Below, one piece after another: positions 9,292 through 19,397 of a stretch of 64,000 nucleotides of DNA. Every line of letters starts with the position of its first letter. Within the stretch, counting starts at the first letter, position 1. This stretch comes from Aquimarina sp. MAR_2010_214 (GTDB lineage: Bacteria; Bacteroidota; Bacteroidia; Flavobacteriales; Flavobacteriaceae): positions 1,798,001-1,862,000 of the forward strand of contig NZ_PJMS01000001.1 of assembly GCF_002846555.1 (NCBI RefSeq), given 5' to 3'. The translations under genes and the position numbers were made by a program. Below the pieces are notes generated by a model. The model was not told where the DNA came from. It ran no database searches and saw only the letters and a list, made by a program, of their open reading frames with translations.

Positions 9292-12200
9292 TTGAGTTTC
9301 TTAATGAAATAACTGCCGCAGGAATTTTAGTGGAAGTATCTGAAGGCAAGTTGAAGTTGTTTTCCGAACAACCAGAGATAGCTCCAGACTTATTGATCGC
9401 CATCAAGGAGCGGAAAGGAGAGATTATTGACTATCTTCAACAGACTAGTACAACGGTTACCTCGCCAACTCTAAAAATACCAAAAGCTGCTCCGGGTAGC
9501 GTCTATCCTTTGTCAGATGCACAACGTAGAATGTGGATTTTGAATCAGTATAAAGGAAGTTCTGCTGCTTACAATATGCCGAGCACCGTAGAGTTGGGTA
9601 ACAGCCTGGATATGAAGGCAATGACCAAGGCTCTACATGCTGTCATTGACAGACATGAAGTATTGCGTACTGTCTTCGAAAAGACGGAAGAAGATGAACT
9701 TTGCCAAAGGATACTTTGTCAAGAAGATTTAGATTTTCAGGTAGGGTATATTGACTTGACAAATCCACAAACAAAAGTGCGCAGTATAGAGGCTTACGTT
9801 GCACAAGATGGTCATAAAACTTTTGATTTGGAAAAGGGACCGCTATTGAGGGCTTGTATCTTTAAAACAACCAACGAAAGGTTTGCCATGTATTATAACA
9901 TGCATCATATCATTGGTGATGCTTGGTCAATCAAAGTTTTAGGTCGTGATGTAATGGCTTATTATGAATATTTTGCTAAAGGAGTAGCTGTCAAACTTCC
10001 GGAACTTAAAATCCAGTACAAGGATTATGCCGTTTGGCAGTCGTTACAGTTAGATTCAGAACAACAGCGTGCACAAGGAACTTATTGGTCGAAGCAACTA
10101 TCCGGAACTTTACCTGTTCTTGATCTTCCCGCATACAAGCATCGACCACAAGTAATGAGCTACCGTGGTGAAGTACTTAAAACTTATCTGAATCCAGAGA
10201 TTACCCAATGTTTGAAAAAATTTGGTCAAGAACAGGGAGGAAGCTTATTCATGACTTTGCTAGCAATTTGGAATGTACTTCTTTATCGTTATAGTTCGCA
10301 GACTGATATCATTATTGGTACTCCCGTGGCAGGTAGGAACCATCGGGATTTAGAGTTTCAGATAGGCTGTTACGTCAATACATTGGCGTTGCGTCAGCAA
10401 ATTAATCCTAGAGAGTCTTTCGCTGATCTTTATAACAAGGTCAAAGCCATGATACATCAAGCCTATGCTCATCAGTCCTATCCTTTTGATAGATTAATAG
10501 ACGATCTGGGTATACCAGCAGATAGAAGCAGGAGTGTTTTGTTTGATGTCATGTTATTACTGCAGGAAGAGGAAGCCCATGAAAGTGAAATGCATATAGA
10601 GGCAGAACCTATCCAGAGTGGAGAAATCATTGGTCCTGTCTCATGTATAGCAAAATTTGATATCACTCTTTCTTTTATTGAGCACCAAAAAGGGTTAATG
10701 TTTCAGGTTATTTATAATTCAGATGTTTATGAATCTGAAATGGTGACTAATTTGATAAAGCATTTTATGGCATTGCAGACCAAATTAATGGAACAGCCTG
10801 AGCAAAAAATAGAAATGGTCAATTTCCTCAATTCATTTGAGAGGAAAGCCTTGATCGCTGACTTTAACGGTACAGAATTTGATTATCCTAAAACCAAGAG
10901 TTTGGTAGACCTCTTTAAGGAACAGGTTGCAAGTAGGCCTCAACAGGTAGCTTTGGTAGACCTCAAGGGTAACTTGACTTACCAGGAACTAGACATTATG
11001 TCCGATATTTTGGCTCAATGTCTTGTCTATGAATACAATACCACATCTGATGATTTTGTAGCGATTAAATTGCCCAGGGGCTTGTCCATGATTGTCGCTA
11101 TAATCGGAGTGCTTAAATCAGGGGCAGCCTATGTGCCCATGGATGTGGACTACCCATTGCAAAGAATCCAATTTATCGAAGAAGATAGTCAATGCAAAAC
11201 AGTCATAGACGTGGTAGCCTATCAACGGATGACTTCTAACACTATAAAGAAGGAGGTCAAATTACCAGAAGTAAATTCTGATAATTTAGCTTATGTGATC
11301 TATACCTCAGGTTCTACAGGAAAACCTAAAGGGGTTATGGTAGAGCACAGGAATGTTATCAATTTGATTACTTATCAAACAGAGAAGTTTGGCATTAACT
11401 CCTCAGACAGTTTTATACTGTTTTCGAGCATCTCTTTTGATGCGTCTGTCGAACAAATTTACTTGACCTTATTTAATGGGGCGAGACTCTATGTGCCCTC
11501 AAAAAATGAATTGTTGGATAAGGAACATTTTACTCGATTGCTTGTCGAGCAGGAAGTGACTCATATTCATGCAGTCCCTTCTTTTCTAAGAGACCTTATC
11601 CCTTATACATCTTCCGGTATTCGTCGTTTGGTCTCGGGGGGTGAGCTTTTTGAACCCTCGATATTTGATAACTGGTTTGGACGCCAAGTAAACATCGTTA
11701 ATGAATATGGTCCTACAGAAACAACTGTAACATCACTTGAGTATTTTTTAAATGATGATTCAGTTGCTCCTTCTGTCATTGGAAATCCGATAGCCAATAC
11801 TCAAGTATATGTAATGGGGGAAGGGCAGACCTTACAACCTATTGGTGTGCCTGGAGAACTTTACATTGCAGGAGATGGTGTGGCTAGAGGATATTTGAAC
11901 AGACCAGAACTCACTTCAGAACGGTTTCTGGAAAACCCTTTTGTAGAAGGAGCAAGGATGTATAAAACAGGAGACTTGTGCCGACGTTTGGCCGATGGTC
12001 GAATCGAATTCTTGGGAAGGATTGATGATCAGGTAAAAGTAAGGGGTTACCGAATAGAATTGGGTGAAGTGATGCATGCTTTAGTACAATTACCACAAGT
12101 AAATACAGCAGTAGTTGATATTTGTGATGTAAAAGGAGACAAGTGTTTAGTCGCTTACTATACTTCGGCAGAACAGGTGCCTTCTACTATTTTAATCCAA

Positions 12201-15200
12201 CAACTTTCGACTACGCTACCAGAGTATATGTTGCCCTCTTATTACGTACAATTAGAGAAGATACCACTTAATGCCAATGGCAAGATCGATCGAAGGGCCC
12301 TTCCTTCGCCTTTGGATCAACCTCACTTGCAATATAGTTATGTACCTCCCTCAACTGAAACAGAAATCAAGCTAACGGAAATATGGGCAATAGTACTTGG
12401 AGTTGATAATGTTGGTATCGAGGATAATTTCTTCACCATAGGTGGTACAAGTCTTAAAGCGGTTAAAGTTATTTTAAAAATTAATAGACAGCTGAGAGTT
12501 AATTTGGTCATGGATGTCTTGTTTTCTTATCCCAGAATTGTTGATTTGGCGAATTACATCGAAACCCTTCAGTTTAAAAGTGATGTTACTTCTGCAGCGA
12601 CAATAGAAATCAAAAAGGTAGAAGAGAATGATAGCTACCCACTATCCGATACTCAGCGTAGAATGTGGATTATGAGTCAGTTTGGAGATGGAGCATTGGC
12701 ATATCATATGCCCGTTACAATAGAACTATCGCAAGATATAGATTCATTAATTTTAGAAAAGGCCATCAAGGCAGTAATCGATCGTCATGAAATACTAAGA
12801 ACGGTTTTTGTGATGGGCGAAGGTGATGAGATACGCCAACGGATACTTGATCCAGAGACTTCGGGTTTTTCTTTAGGTTTCTTTGATTTGGAAACGAAGA
12901 GTAATGCAGCCTCTTTAGTGAAAAACTATATTGCAGAAGACCGTTATAAGACTTTTGATTTTGAAAATGGTCCTCTTCTAAGAGTAATGCTCTTTCGAAT
13001 TTCCTTTGATAGTTCAGTACTCTACTACAATATGCACCATATAGTTGGTGATGCTTGGTCCTCTCAATTGCTTGCTCAAGAAGTGATGGCGCATTATGAA
13101 TACTTCCAAACCGGTAAGGAAATTAAACTTCCTGCTTTACGCTTACAGTATAAGGATTACACGGCTTGGCAGCTCAATCAATTGCAATCAGTAGAGAGTG
13201 AACGGCAGAAATCATACTGGTTGAAAATTTTATCTGGTGAACTTCCTGTACTGGAGTTCCCGGGTACCAAACAGCGCCCTCAAATAAAGACTTACCGAGG
13301 TGAGTCTTTGATGATGTGTATTGACCGTGAAGCCACTGCAAAATTAAAGTTGTTCAGTAGAAAAGAGGGTGGAAGTCTTTTTATTACACTCCTATCTTTG
13401 TGGAATGTTCTATTATACCGTTATAGTTCTCAAAAGGATTTGATCATAGGTTCGCCCGTCACGGGCCGTGACCATCCAGATTTAGAATATCAGATGGGCT
13501 GTTATGTTAATACCCTTGCTTTACGTAATAAAGTAGACCCAGAAGACAGCTACAGTACCTTTTACCAAAAAGTTAAGGCGGCTACCTTGGGTGCTTATGC
13601 CCACCAAAGATACCCATTTGATCGACTGATAGATGAGCTTAGGGTTCGAATTGATCAAAGTAGAAGCCCTTTGTTTGATGTTATGCTCGTGCTACAAGAA
13701 GAAGTGAGCTTAAGTCAAGAAACTGATGATGAATTGAAAATTGGCGAAGGACTAGAGCTGGCTTTTGCCAAATTTGACTTGACAATTGTGTTCACCGAGG
13801 TACAGGATCGACTGGTTTTTCAAGTTACCTATAATTTAGATATATATAGTCAAGCTTTAGTGCAAGATTTAATGACGCATTTTGTCCGATTACAAGATCA
13901 GCTAATGAGAACCCCGGAGCAAGAAGTGGGTAAGGTAAATTTTTTGTCAGATCAGGAACAAAAACGTCTCTTAGAGGAGTTCAATCTCACTGAGTTTGAT
14001 TACCCAAAGACCAATACCATTTTGGATTACTTTAAAGAACAGGTTTTATTGCACCCTAATCGGCCAGCAGTTGTGGACAGTAATCGTGTATTGACCTACC
14101 TGGAACTCAACGAGCAATCAGATTTTTTTGCATCTTATCTGAGTGGTTTACTAGGAATAGTTAAAGGCGATTTGGTCGGTTTGAAACTTCCCAGAAGTAA
14201 TGATATTGTGATTGTTATTCTAGGAATTCTCAAATGCGGGGCCGCTTATTTGCCCATAGATATTGATTACCCTCAGGCCAGAGTAGACTTTATTGAGCAA
14301 GATAGCCGATGCAAGGTTATTATTGATCACGATAAGTGGGCCAATTTTCAGGATAATATCTTTGATTGGCATGGAAAACTTGTTCTACCTTTAATTGATT
14401 CAATGGACTTGGCCTATGTTATTTACACTTCTGGCTCTACAGGTAAGCCAAAAGGAGTTATGATAGGACATGGAAATGTAGTAAACCTGATAACTTATCA
14501 AACGCAGTATTTTTCTATCGATGAAAGTGATTCTTTTATCCTCTTCTCAAGTATTTCTTTTGATGCTTCCGTTGAACAATTGTTCCTAGCATTATTCAAT
14601 GGCGCTAAACTCTATGTGCCTTCTAAAGAAGAGTTATTAAGTGAAGAGGAGTTTGGAAGAATGTTGGTTGAGCAGCAGATCAGTCATATCTTAGCAGTCC
14701 CTTCTTTTCTGCGTCATCTGAAACCGGAAAGCGCTCCATATTTACGACGCTTATCCTCTGGTGGAGAAGCGTTTGATCCAAGGTTGGTCGATCCGTGGAA
14801 AGATCAAGTACAGATCATTAATCAATATGGTCCGACCGAAACAACCGTTACTTCTGTTGAACATTTTGTAAAAGTTGATGATCCAACACCTTGCGTGATT
14901 GGAAAGCCCTTGGGTAATACGCAGTGTTACATCTTAGGGGATGCTCTGGCATTGCAACCAATAGGTGTGGCTGGAGAACTCTACATAGGTGGACATGGTT
15001 TATCTCAAGGTTATCTTCATCGAGAAGAATTAACCAAAGAACGCTTTATAGAGAATCCTTTTGTCCCGGGTAAACGTATGTACAAGACCGGTGACCTTTG
15101 CCGTTGGCTACCTAATGGTGAAATTGAATTCTTGGGTAGAGTGGATTATCAGGTCAAAATTCGAGGATACAGGATAGAGTTAGGAGAGATTGAGCAGTAT

Positions 15201-16589
15201 TTATTAGAAATAGAGAATATTAGTGAAGTCGTTGTACATGCACAAGAATCTGCGGATGACTCATACTTGGTAGCTTATTATATATCAAGTAAAATTATTG
15301 ATAGTGAATATCTTGTAAATGAGATGAAGCGTAAGATCCCTAACTATATGGTGCCTTCTTACTTTGTAGCTTTGAAAGCAATACCGCTTAACGCCAACGG
15401 AAAAATAGATAAAAAAGCATTACCTGAACCCGCAAAAGATACCAAGAATACCTATGTAGCTCCAAGTAATACAGAAGAAAAAACTTTGTTAAATATCTGG
15501 GCCAAATTATTACGGTATGAAAAGAAGAAGATCAGTGTTGAGGATGATTTCTTTGATTTAGGAGGACATTCATTGAAACTAATGGCGTTGAGTACAGAAA
15601 TAAAGAAAGAATTTGGTATTCAGTTGCCGATGACAACGCTTTTTCAAGCTACAAACATTAAAGCACAAGCCCAAAAACTCATGTCTCTGATACAGAGCGA
15701 ACAAAGAATTATTCCAGATACAGGCCTCATATTACTTAAAGACACTCAGGAATCTAAACAGCAATTGTTTTTGATCCATGATGGTAGTGGTGATACGCAA
15801 GGCTACATGGACTTAGTTGACAATATAAATGGCTACAGTATCTGGGGCGTTAATAGTGATACGCTTCGATTTTTGGCTCCACAGAACATTAAGTTAGAAG
15901 TCATAGCAGAAAAGTATGTGCAAATGATCAAGCGCACTGATCCTAATGGTCCGTACCAAATTTTAGGGTGGAGCCATGGGGGTGTGATAGCCTATGAAAT
16001 GGCTAGGCAAATAGAAGCTTCAGGTAGTCGGGTGGACGTTCTTATTATGATTGATTCTCAATTCCCTAAAGCCGATTTGGTCACCCATTCGTTTTCAGGC
16101 AAGAAGTTTAACTTGAAGAAAGAGCAGCAATGGATAAACAAATTTCAACAGATTAATAATATCCATTTACCTGTCGGTTCTACCGTAAAGGAGTTGTGGG
16201 ATGGACTCGTAGCATTCATGAAAGAGGAAGGTTGGTCTTCTGATAAGCTTAGAGAGCATATCCCCGAGATGTTTCATCGATTGATACCTAATTTTGAATT
16301 ACTGGAGCCTGTGGATTTGATTCGTTGTATGAATACCATTCGTAGTATTGCAATGTCGGTGGCGGCTTACGTACCGCAGGGTTCTATAGAAGCAAAACTA
16401 TATTATATAAAAGCCCAAATCTCAGAATTTGATACCACTTCCTTGATGCAGTATGGAAAAAATGATGTTATAATCAAGGAATTAGAAGGAGATCATTTTT
16501 CCCTGTTGCAGTATCCTGATGTGCAGGAACTGGCAATAGTACTGCAATCGTACCTGCACAAAAAGACTATTGTTCTGCCTACAAAATAA
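9288..16589 (+). CDS. NRPS: TubC-type docking-C-A-PCP-C-A-PCP-thioesterase (terminal)
   Basis: 2433 residues. Residues 1-50 (LNEITAAGILVEVSEGKLKL, then an ERKGEII segment) match the TubC N-terminal docking fold, which accepts the tail of an upstream enzyme. Module 1: C domain (HHIIGDAW, His206), A domain (A3 near 672, code by eye DAEHVGEVTK), PCP Ser1055 in FFTIGGTSL. Module 2: C domain (HHIVGDAW, His1250), A domain (A3 near 1713, code DAELSGQVTK), PCP Ser2095 in FFDLGGHSL. The C-terminal type I thioesterase has Ser2229 in GWSHGG, a likely Asp2256 and His2403 in GDHF, so this protein should release the chain by hydrolysis or cyclisation. Both C domains have HHxxxDA where HHxxxDG is usual. Neither A code matches one I know. 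No epimerisation domain is present. The ATGA overlap with the preceding gene implies translational coupling. Confidence 0.95.
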   Translation: MIEFLNEITAAGILVEVSEGKLKLFSEQPEIAPDLLIAIKERKGEIIDYLQQTSTTVTSPTLKIPKAAPGSVYPLSDAQRRMWILNQYKGSSAAYNMPSTVELGNSLDMKAMTKALHAVIDRHEVLRTVFEKTEEDELCQRILCQEDLDFQVGYIDLTNPQTKVRSIEAYVAQDGHKTFDLEKGPLLRACIFKTTNERFAMYYNMHHIIGDAWSIKVLGRDVMAYYEYFAKGVAVKLPELKIQYKDYAVWQSLQLDSEQQRAQGTYWSKQLSGTLPVLDLPAYKHRPQVMSYRGEVLKTYLNPEITQCLKKFGQEQGGSLFMTLLAIWNVLLYRYSSQTDIIIGTPVAGRNHRDLEFQIGCYVNTLALRQQINPRESFADLYNKVKAMIHQAYAHQSYPFDRLIDDLGIPADRSRSVLFDVMLLLQEEEAHESEMHIEAEPIQSGEIIGPVSCIAKFDITLSFIEHQKGLMFQVIYNSDVYESEMVTNLIKHFMALQTKLMEQPEQKIEMVNFLNSFERKALIADFNGTEFDYPKTKSLVDLFKEQVASRPQQVALVDLKGNLTYQELDIMSDILAQCLVYEYNTTSDDFVAIKLPRGLSMIVAIIGVLKSGAAYVPMDVDYPLQRIQFIEEDSQCKTVIDVVAYQRMTSNTIKKEVKLPEVNSDNLAYVIYTSGSTGKPKGVMVEHRNVINLITYQTEKFGINSSDSFILFSSISFDASVEQIYLTLFNGARLYVPSKNELLDKEHFTRLLVEQEVTHIHAVPSFLRDLIPYTSSGIRRLVSGGELFEPSIFDNWFGRQVNIVNEYGPTETTVTSLEYFLNDDSVAPSVIGNPIANTQVYVMGEGQTLQPIGVPGELYIAGDGVARGYLNRPELTSERFLENPFVEGARMYKTGDLCRRLADGRIEFLGRIDDQVKVRGYRIELGEVMHALVQLPQVNTAVVDICDVKGDKCLVAYYTSAEQVPSTILIQQLSTTLPEYMLPSYYVQLEKIPLNANGKIDRRALPSPLDQPHLQYSYVPPSTETEIKLTEIWAIVLGVDNVGIEDNFFTIGGTSLKAVKVILKINRQLRVNLVMDVLFSYPRIVDLANYIETLQFKSDVTSAATIEIKKVEENDSYPLSDTQRRMWIMSQFGDGALAYHMPVTIELSQDIDSLILEKAIKAVIDRHEILRTVFVMGEGDEIRQRILDPETSGFSLGFFDLETKSNAASLVKNYIAEDRYKTFDFENGPLLRVMLFRISFDSSVLYYNMHHIVGDAWSSQLLAQEVMAHYEYFQTGKEIKLPALRLQYKDYTAWQLNQLQSVESERQKSYWLKILSGELPVLEFPGTKQRPQIKTYRGESLMMCIDREATAKLKLFSRKEGGSLFITLLSLWNVLLYRYSSQKDLIIGSPVTGRDHPDLEYQMGCYVNTLALRNKVDPEDSYSTFYQKVKAATLGAYAHQRYPFDRLIDELRVRIDQSRSPLFDVMLVLQEEVSLSQETDDELKIGEGLELAFAKFDLTIVFTEVQDRLVFQVTYNLDIYSQALVQDLMTHFVRLQDQLMRTPEQEVGKVNFLSDQEQKRLLEEFNLTEFDYPKTNTILDYFKEQVLLHPNRPAVVDSNRVLTYLELNEQSDFFASYLSGLLGIVKGDLVGLKLPRSNDIVIVILGILKCGAAYLPIDIDYPQARVDFIEQDSRCKVIIDHDKWANFQDNIFDWHGKLVLPLIDSMDLAYVIYTSGSTGKPKGVMIGHGNVVNLITYQTQYFSIDESDSFILFSSISFDASVEQLFLALFNGAKLYVPSKEELLSEEEFGRMLVEQQISHILAVPSFLRHLKPESAPYLRRLSSGGEAFDPRLVDPWKDQVQIINQYGPTETTVTSVEHFVKVDDPTPCVIGKPLGNTQCYILGDALALQPIGVAGELYIGGHGLSQGYLHREELTKERFIENPFVPGKRMYKTGDLCRWLPNGEIEFLGRVDYQVKIRGYRIELGEIEQYLLEIENISEVVVHAQESADDSYLVAYYISSKIIDSEYLVNEMKRKIPNYMVPSYFVALKAIPLNANGKIDKKALPEPAKDTKNTYVAPSNTEEKTLLNIWAKLLRYEKKKISVEDDFFDLGGHSLKLMALSTEIKKEFGIQLPMTTLFQATNIKAQAQKLMSLIQSEQRIIPDTGLILLKDTQESKQQLFLIHDGSGDTQGYMDLVDNINGYSIWGVNSDTLRFLAPQNIKLEVIAEKYVQMIKRTDPNGPYQILGWSHGGVIAYEMARQIEASGSRVDVLIMIDSQFPKADLVTHSFSGKKFNLKKEQQWINKFQQINNIHLPVGSTVKELWDGLVAFMKEEGWSSDKLREHIPEMFHRLIPNFELLEPVDLIRCMNTIRSIAMSVAAYVPQGSIEAKLYYIKAQISEFDTTSLMQYGKNDVIIKELEGDHFSLLQYPDVQELAIVLQSYLHKKTIVLPTK

Positions 16590-16673
16590 ACTTACTATAA
16601 TACGTTTCAACACAAGCAAAAGTTCTGGTCCTAATATGACCGGAAGTACAACCTAAAAAATATAGAATTAATC

Positions 16674-17396
16674 ATGAAAATGAGAATAATTGCTTTCCCC
16701 TTTGCCGGGGGCAATAAATATTCCTTCAATTTCCTTAAGAAAAGCCTAGATGCTAATCAGATAAGTTTTGATGTACTGGAATATCCCGGTCACGGGAATC
16801 GTATTAGACAACCTTTACTAACTGATTTAAATGACATTGTTCAAGATGCAATAGAGCAGATGCTCCGTCTGTTAGAAAATCATCATGGACCATATATGGT
16901 GTTTGGACATAGTATGGGGGCATTGGTAGCTTATCAGGTCTGTTCTCAAATAGCCGAACAAGGTCTTCTTGAACCGATCAGGTTAGTGGTGTCTGGTAGT
17001 AGTGCACCAACCCAAAAAGAGATGGAACGTTTCCATGACCTGCCAATGACAACGTTTTGGGAAAAAGTCAGCGAGTTTGGAGGGATGCCCAAAGAAGTCT
17101 TACAGGATGAGCAAATAAAGAACTTTTTCGAACCTATTCTCCGTGCTGATTTCGAAGCTATTGAAAACTATCAATATGTACCCCAGGAAAAATTATCTCT
17201 GCCCATTGATGTCTTTTATGGTACAACTGATAAAATCAAACAAGAGGCTCTTCATGCTTGGAAACAGGAGACCAAAGGGGAGGTCAATATACGACCTTTA
17301 GAAGGCGATCACTTCTTTATTTATGATCATCAACCTTTTTTTATTGACTATTTCCAAGAGTTATACAGAGCGCAAGCGATTGGTAGCTTTGCATAG
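16674..17396 (+). CDS. Type II thioesterase (editing)
   Basis: 240 residues, the normal size for the free-standing thioesterases (GrsT/SrfAD family) that strip stalled or wrong acyl groups from carrier domains. Visible features are the N-terminal FPFAGGNKYSF strand and oxyanion loop, the nucleophile Ser80 in GHSMGA, and His213 in GDHFF. It lies 84 bases after the terminal NRPS on the same strand. A weak inverted repeat at 16623-16645 (8-base arms with one G-T pair, no T-run) sits in that gap and may slow transcription but is not a convincing terminator. Base composition still resembles the upstream NRPS genes; the AT-rich stretch starts just after the stop. Confidence 0.93.
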   Translation: MKMRIIAFPFAGGNKYSFNFLKKSLDANQISFDVLEYPGHGNRIRQPLLTDLNDIVQDAIEQMLRLLENHHGPYMVFGHSMGALVAYQVCSQIAEQGLLEPIRLVVSGSSAPTQKEMERFHDLPMTTFWEKVSEFGGMPKEVLQDEQIKNFFEPILRADFEAIENYQYVPQEKLSLPIDVFYGTTDKIKQEALHAWKQETKGEVNIRPLEGDHFFIYDHQPFFIDYFQELYRAQAIGSFA

Positions 17397-17467
17397 TTCA
17401 GTCGATTTTTTTTAATTTTTTTATCTGAAAAATTATTGAAGCCTTTATTAAAGAAAAAGAAAATATC

Positions 17468-19099
17468 ATGTATAAAATATCTGTAAAAAATGTAATGTTC
17501 CTAATGCTTTATGCCTTGCCGAACACTATCTTAAGTTTTGCCATTATATATATTATCAACAATGCTCTAGCTGGAAAAGAAGTTTTTTTAAAAGATTACG
17601 TAGGGTTAGTTTTTATAGCAATATTGGTATACACCTATTTATTAAATATTGTTTTTCAAAAGCAATTAAATAGATATTCATTTAAATTGCTATATGATAA
17701 TGAAAAAAAATTGTTTGAACAAATGTTGCAAATACCTTTAAATGTTTTAGAAAAATTAGGAACACAACGTTTTTATACAGCAGTAGAAGATTTACGAACT
17801 TTTTCTTTTTTACCATATACTGTAACTCATACTGTTAACTCATTGTTAATGCTGGTGCTGTGCTTAATATACATGTTTACATTATCTGTTTTCGGAGCAT
17901 TAACTGTAATTGGTTTAATAGTTTTAGTGGCAGGATGCTATTTTGTGATTATGAACTCTATGTCTAAACAAGTAGAAACTCTTAGAAATTACAACGATGG
18001 ATATTATAAATATGTAAATGATGTAATGAACGGATTTAAAGAATTACAATTAAGTTTTTTTAGAAGGGAAAACTTAATGAATCGATTTTTAGTTCCGAAT
18101 AGAAATAGTGCAGGAGAGTTAGATTTCAAAATTAGTTATGTGTTTTTATCGATCAATCTAATTAGTCAATATGGATTGTATTTTGTAATAGCAATGATAT
18201 TATTTGTAATGCCAGAATTTGGAATATTAGAAAGAGACGATGTAATTGCTTATGTGGTTATTATATTATTTATTTCGGGGCCTATAAATAACTTAATTAA
18301 TTTACAGCAAATGTATACACGTTTTATTGTTGCCAATAAACGAATTAAGGCTTTTATACGCGATTATAATGTGAAAAGCGAAGTACGTAAACCTACAAAA
18401 ACAGCTTCTGAATTTAATTCTGTAGCATTTAATAATGTTTCTTTTACGTATGAAAATGCTAAAGGAGAAAAAGATTTTTGTTTAGGACCTATAAACTTAA
18501 ATGTAAAACAAGGAGAAGTTGTATTTATTGTTGGAGGTAATGGCTCTGGTAAAAGTACTTTTATAAACATATTAACAGGCTTATATACACCTTCTGAAGG
18601 AGAAATTATATTGAATAATGAAGCTTATGATGGTAAAGAAGAAAAACTTCAAAATTTAATTGCAGCGGTTTTTACAAACAATCATATTTTTTCACATAAC
18701 TACGAAGATTATACGCTTGAAGGAAATGAGAAATATAAAGATCTACTTCGATTAATGGAACTAGATAAAATAGTTAATGATGATAAAGATGAATCGGTAC
18801 GAAGGAACTTTTCAAAAGGGCAAAGTAAGCGTATATCTTTAATATTTGCTTTGCTAGAAGATAAACCAATATTGGTATTGGATGAATGGGCTGCCGATCA
18901 AGATCCTAATTTTAGAAAATTCTTTTATGAAGAATTGATTCCCAAATTTAAAAAAGAAGGAAAAACAATTATTGCGGTTACTCACGACGATGCATATTTT
19001 GATAAAGCAGATCGAATTTTGAAATTTGATTATGGACAAATAACAAAAGATATTAGTGCCAAGGAAAAAAAAGAGTTTTCTGAATCACTTTGGTTGTAA
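17468..19099 (+). CDS. Cyclic-peptide-type ABC exporter (fused membrane and ATPase domains)
   Basis: 543 residues. About six membrane helices fill residues 1-290 and an ATPase domain follows: Walker A GGNGSGKST, a signature-like NFSKGQSKRI in place of LSGGQ, Walker B ILVLDEWAADQDP, and H-loop AVTHDD. This layout and length match the SyrD/PvdE cyclic peptide transporter family, which moves non-ribosomal peptides across the inner membrane, probably as a homodimer. It is the only exporter in the cluster, so it probably carries one or both NRPS products. Base use is strikingly AT-rich compared with the thioesterase gene 71 bases upstream, which suggests a different history. The intervening spacer has long T-runs but no clear hairpin. 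Confidence 0.92.
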   Translation: MYKISVKNVMFLMLYALPNTILSFAIIYIINNALAGKEVFLKDYVGLVFIAILVYTYLLNIVFQKQLNRYSFKLLYDNEKKLFEQMLQIPLNVLEKLGTQRFYTAVEDLRTFSFLPYTVTHTVNSLLMLVLCLIYMFTLSVFGALTVIGLIVLVAGCYFVIMNSMSKQVETLRNYNDGYYKYVNDVMNGFKELQLSFFRRENLMNRFLVPNRNSAGELDFKISYVFLSINLISQYGLYFVIAMILFVMPEFGILERDDVIAYVVIILFISGPINNLINLQQMYTRFIVANKRIKAFIRDYNVKSEVRKPTKTASEFNSVAFNNVSFTYENAKGEKDFCLGPINLNVKQGEVVFIVGGNGSGKSTFINILTGLYTPSEGEIILNNEAYDGKEEKLQNLIAAVFTNNHIFSHNYEDYTLEGNEKYKDLLRLMELDKIVNDDKDESVRRNFSKGQSKRISLIFALLEDKPILVLDEWAADQDPNFRKFFYEELIPKFKKEGKTIIAVTHDDAYFDKADRILKFDYGQITKDISAKEKKEFSESLWL

Positions 19100-19397
19100 T
19101 ACAATATTTCAATTTCATTTAGGATAAATTAAAGACTGTGGATAGTTAGAAAATTTGAAGTCAAAGATTTTACGAATTTAATTCTATTTAACATTCTAAT
19201 ATCAGATTGAGTCTTTCGATTTAAGCTTAATAAAATTACCAAAAATTATTTGTTAGACTAAGATAAAACTTATAGCTAATATTCATTAGAAATAACTTCA
19301 TTTTAAGTAGTAGAGGAGTTTGTCAAATAATTTAAAGAATATTATTTCAAAATAGAAGGAATAACACTCACTATTATTAAATCTTCATGTTTTATTT
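19100..19397. other. Intergenic region between exporter and second NRPS
   Basis: About 300 bases of very AT-rich DNA without a credible open frame. I see no exact TAnnTTTG element, no strong hairpin and no repeat. Its length suggests that the following NRPS gene may have its own promoter, but none can be pointed to. Confidence 0.4.

Noticed and set aside
2545..12096. Open frames on the opposite strand inside the NRPS genes
   Set aside because: They are antisense shadows of strongly conserved domains, with no recognisable protein features of their own.
16623..16645. Hairpin between the terminal NRPS and type II thioesterase as a terminator
   Set aside because: The 8-base stem is not followed by a T-run.
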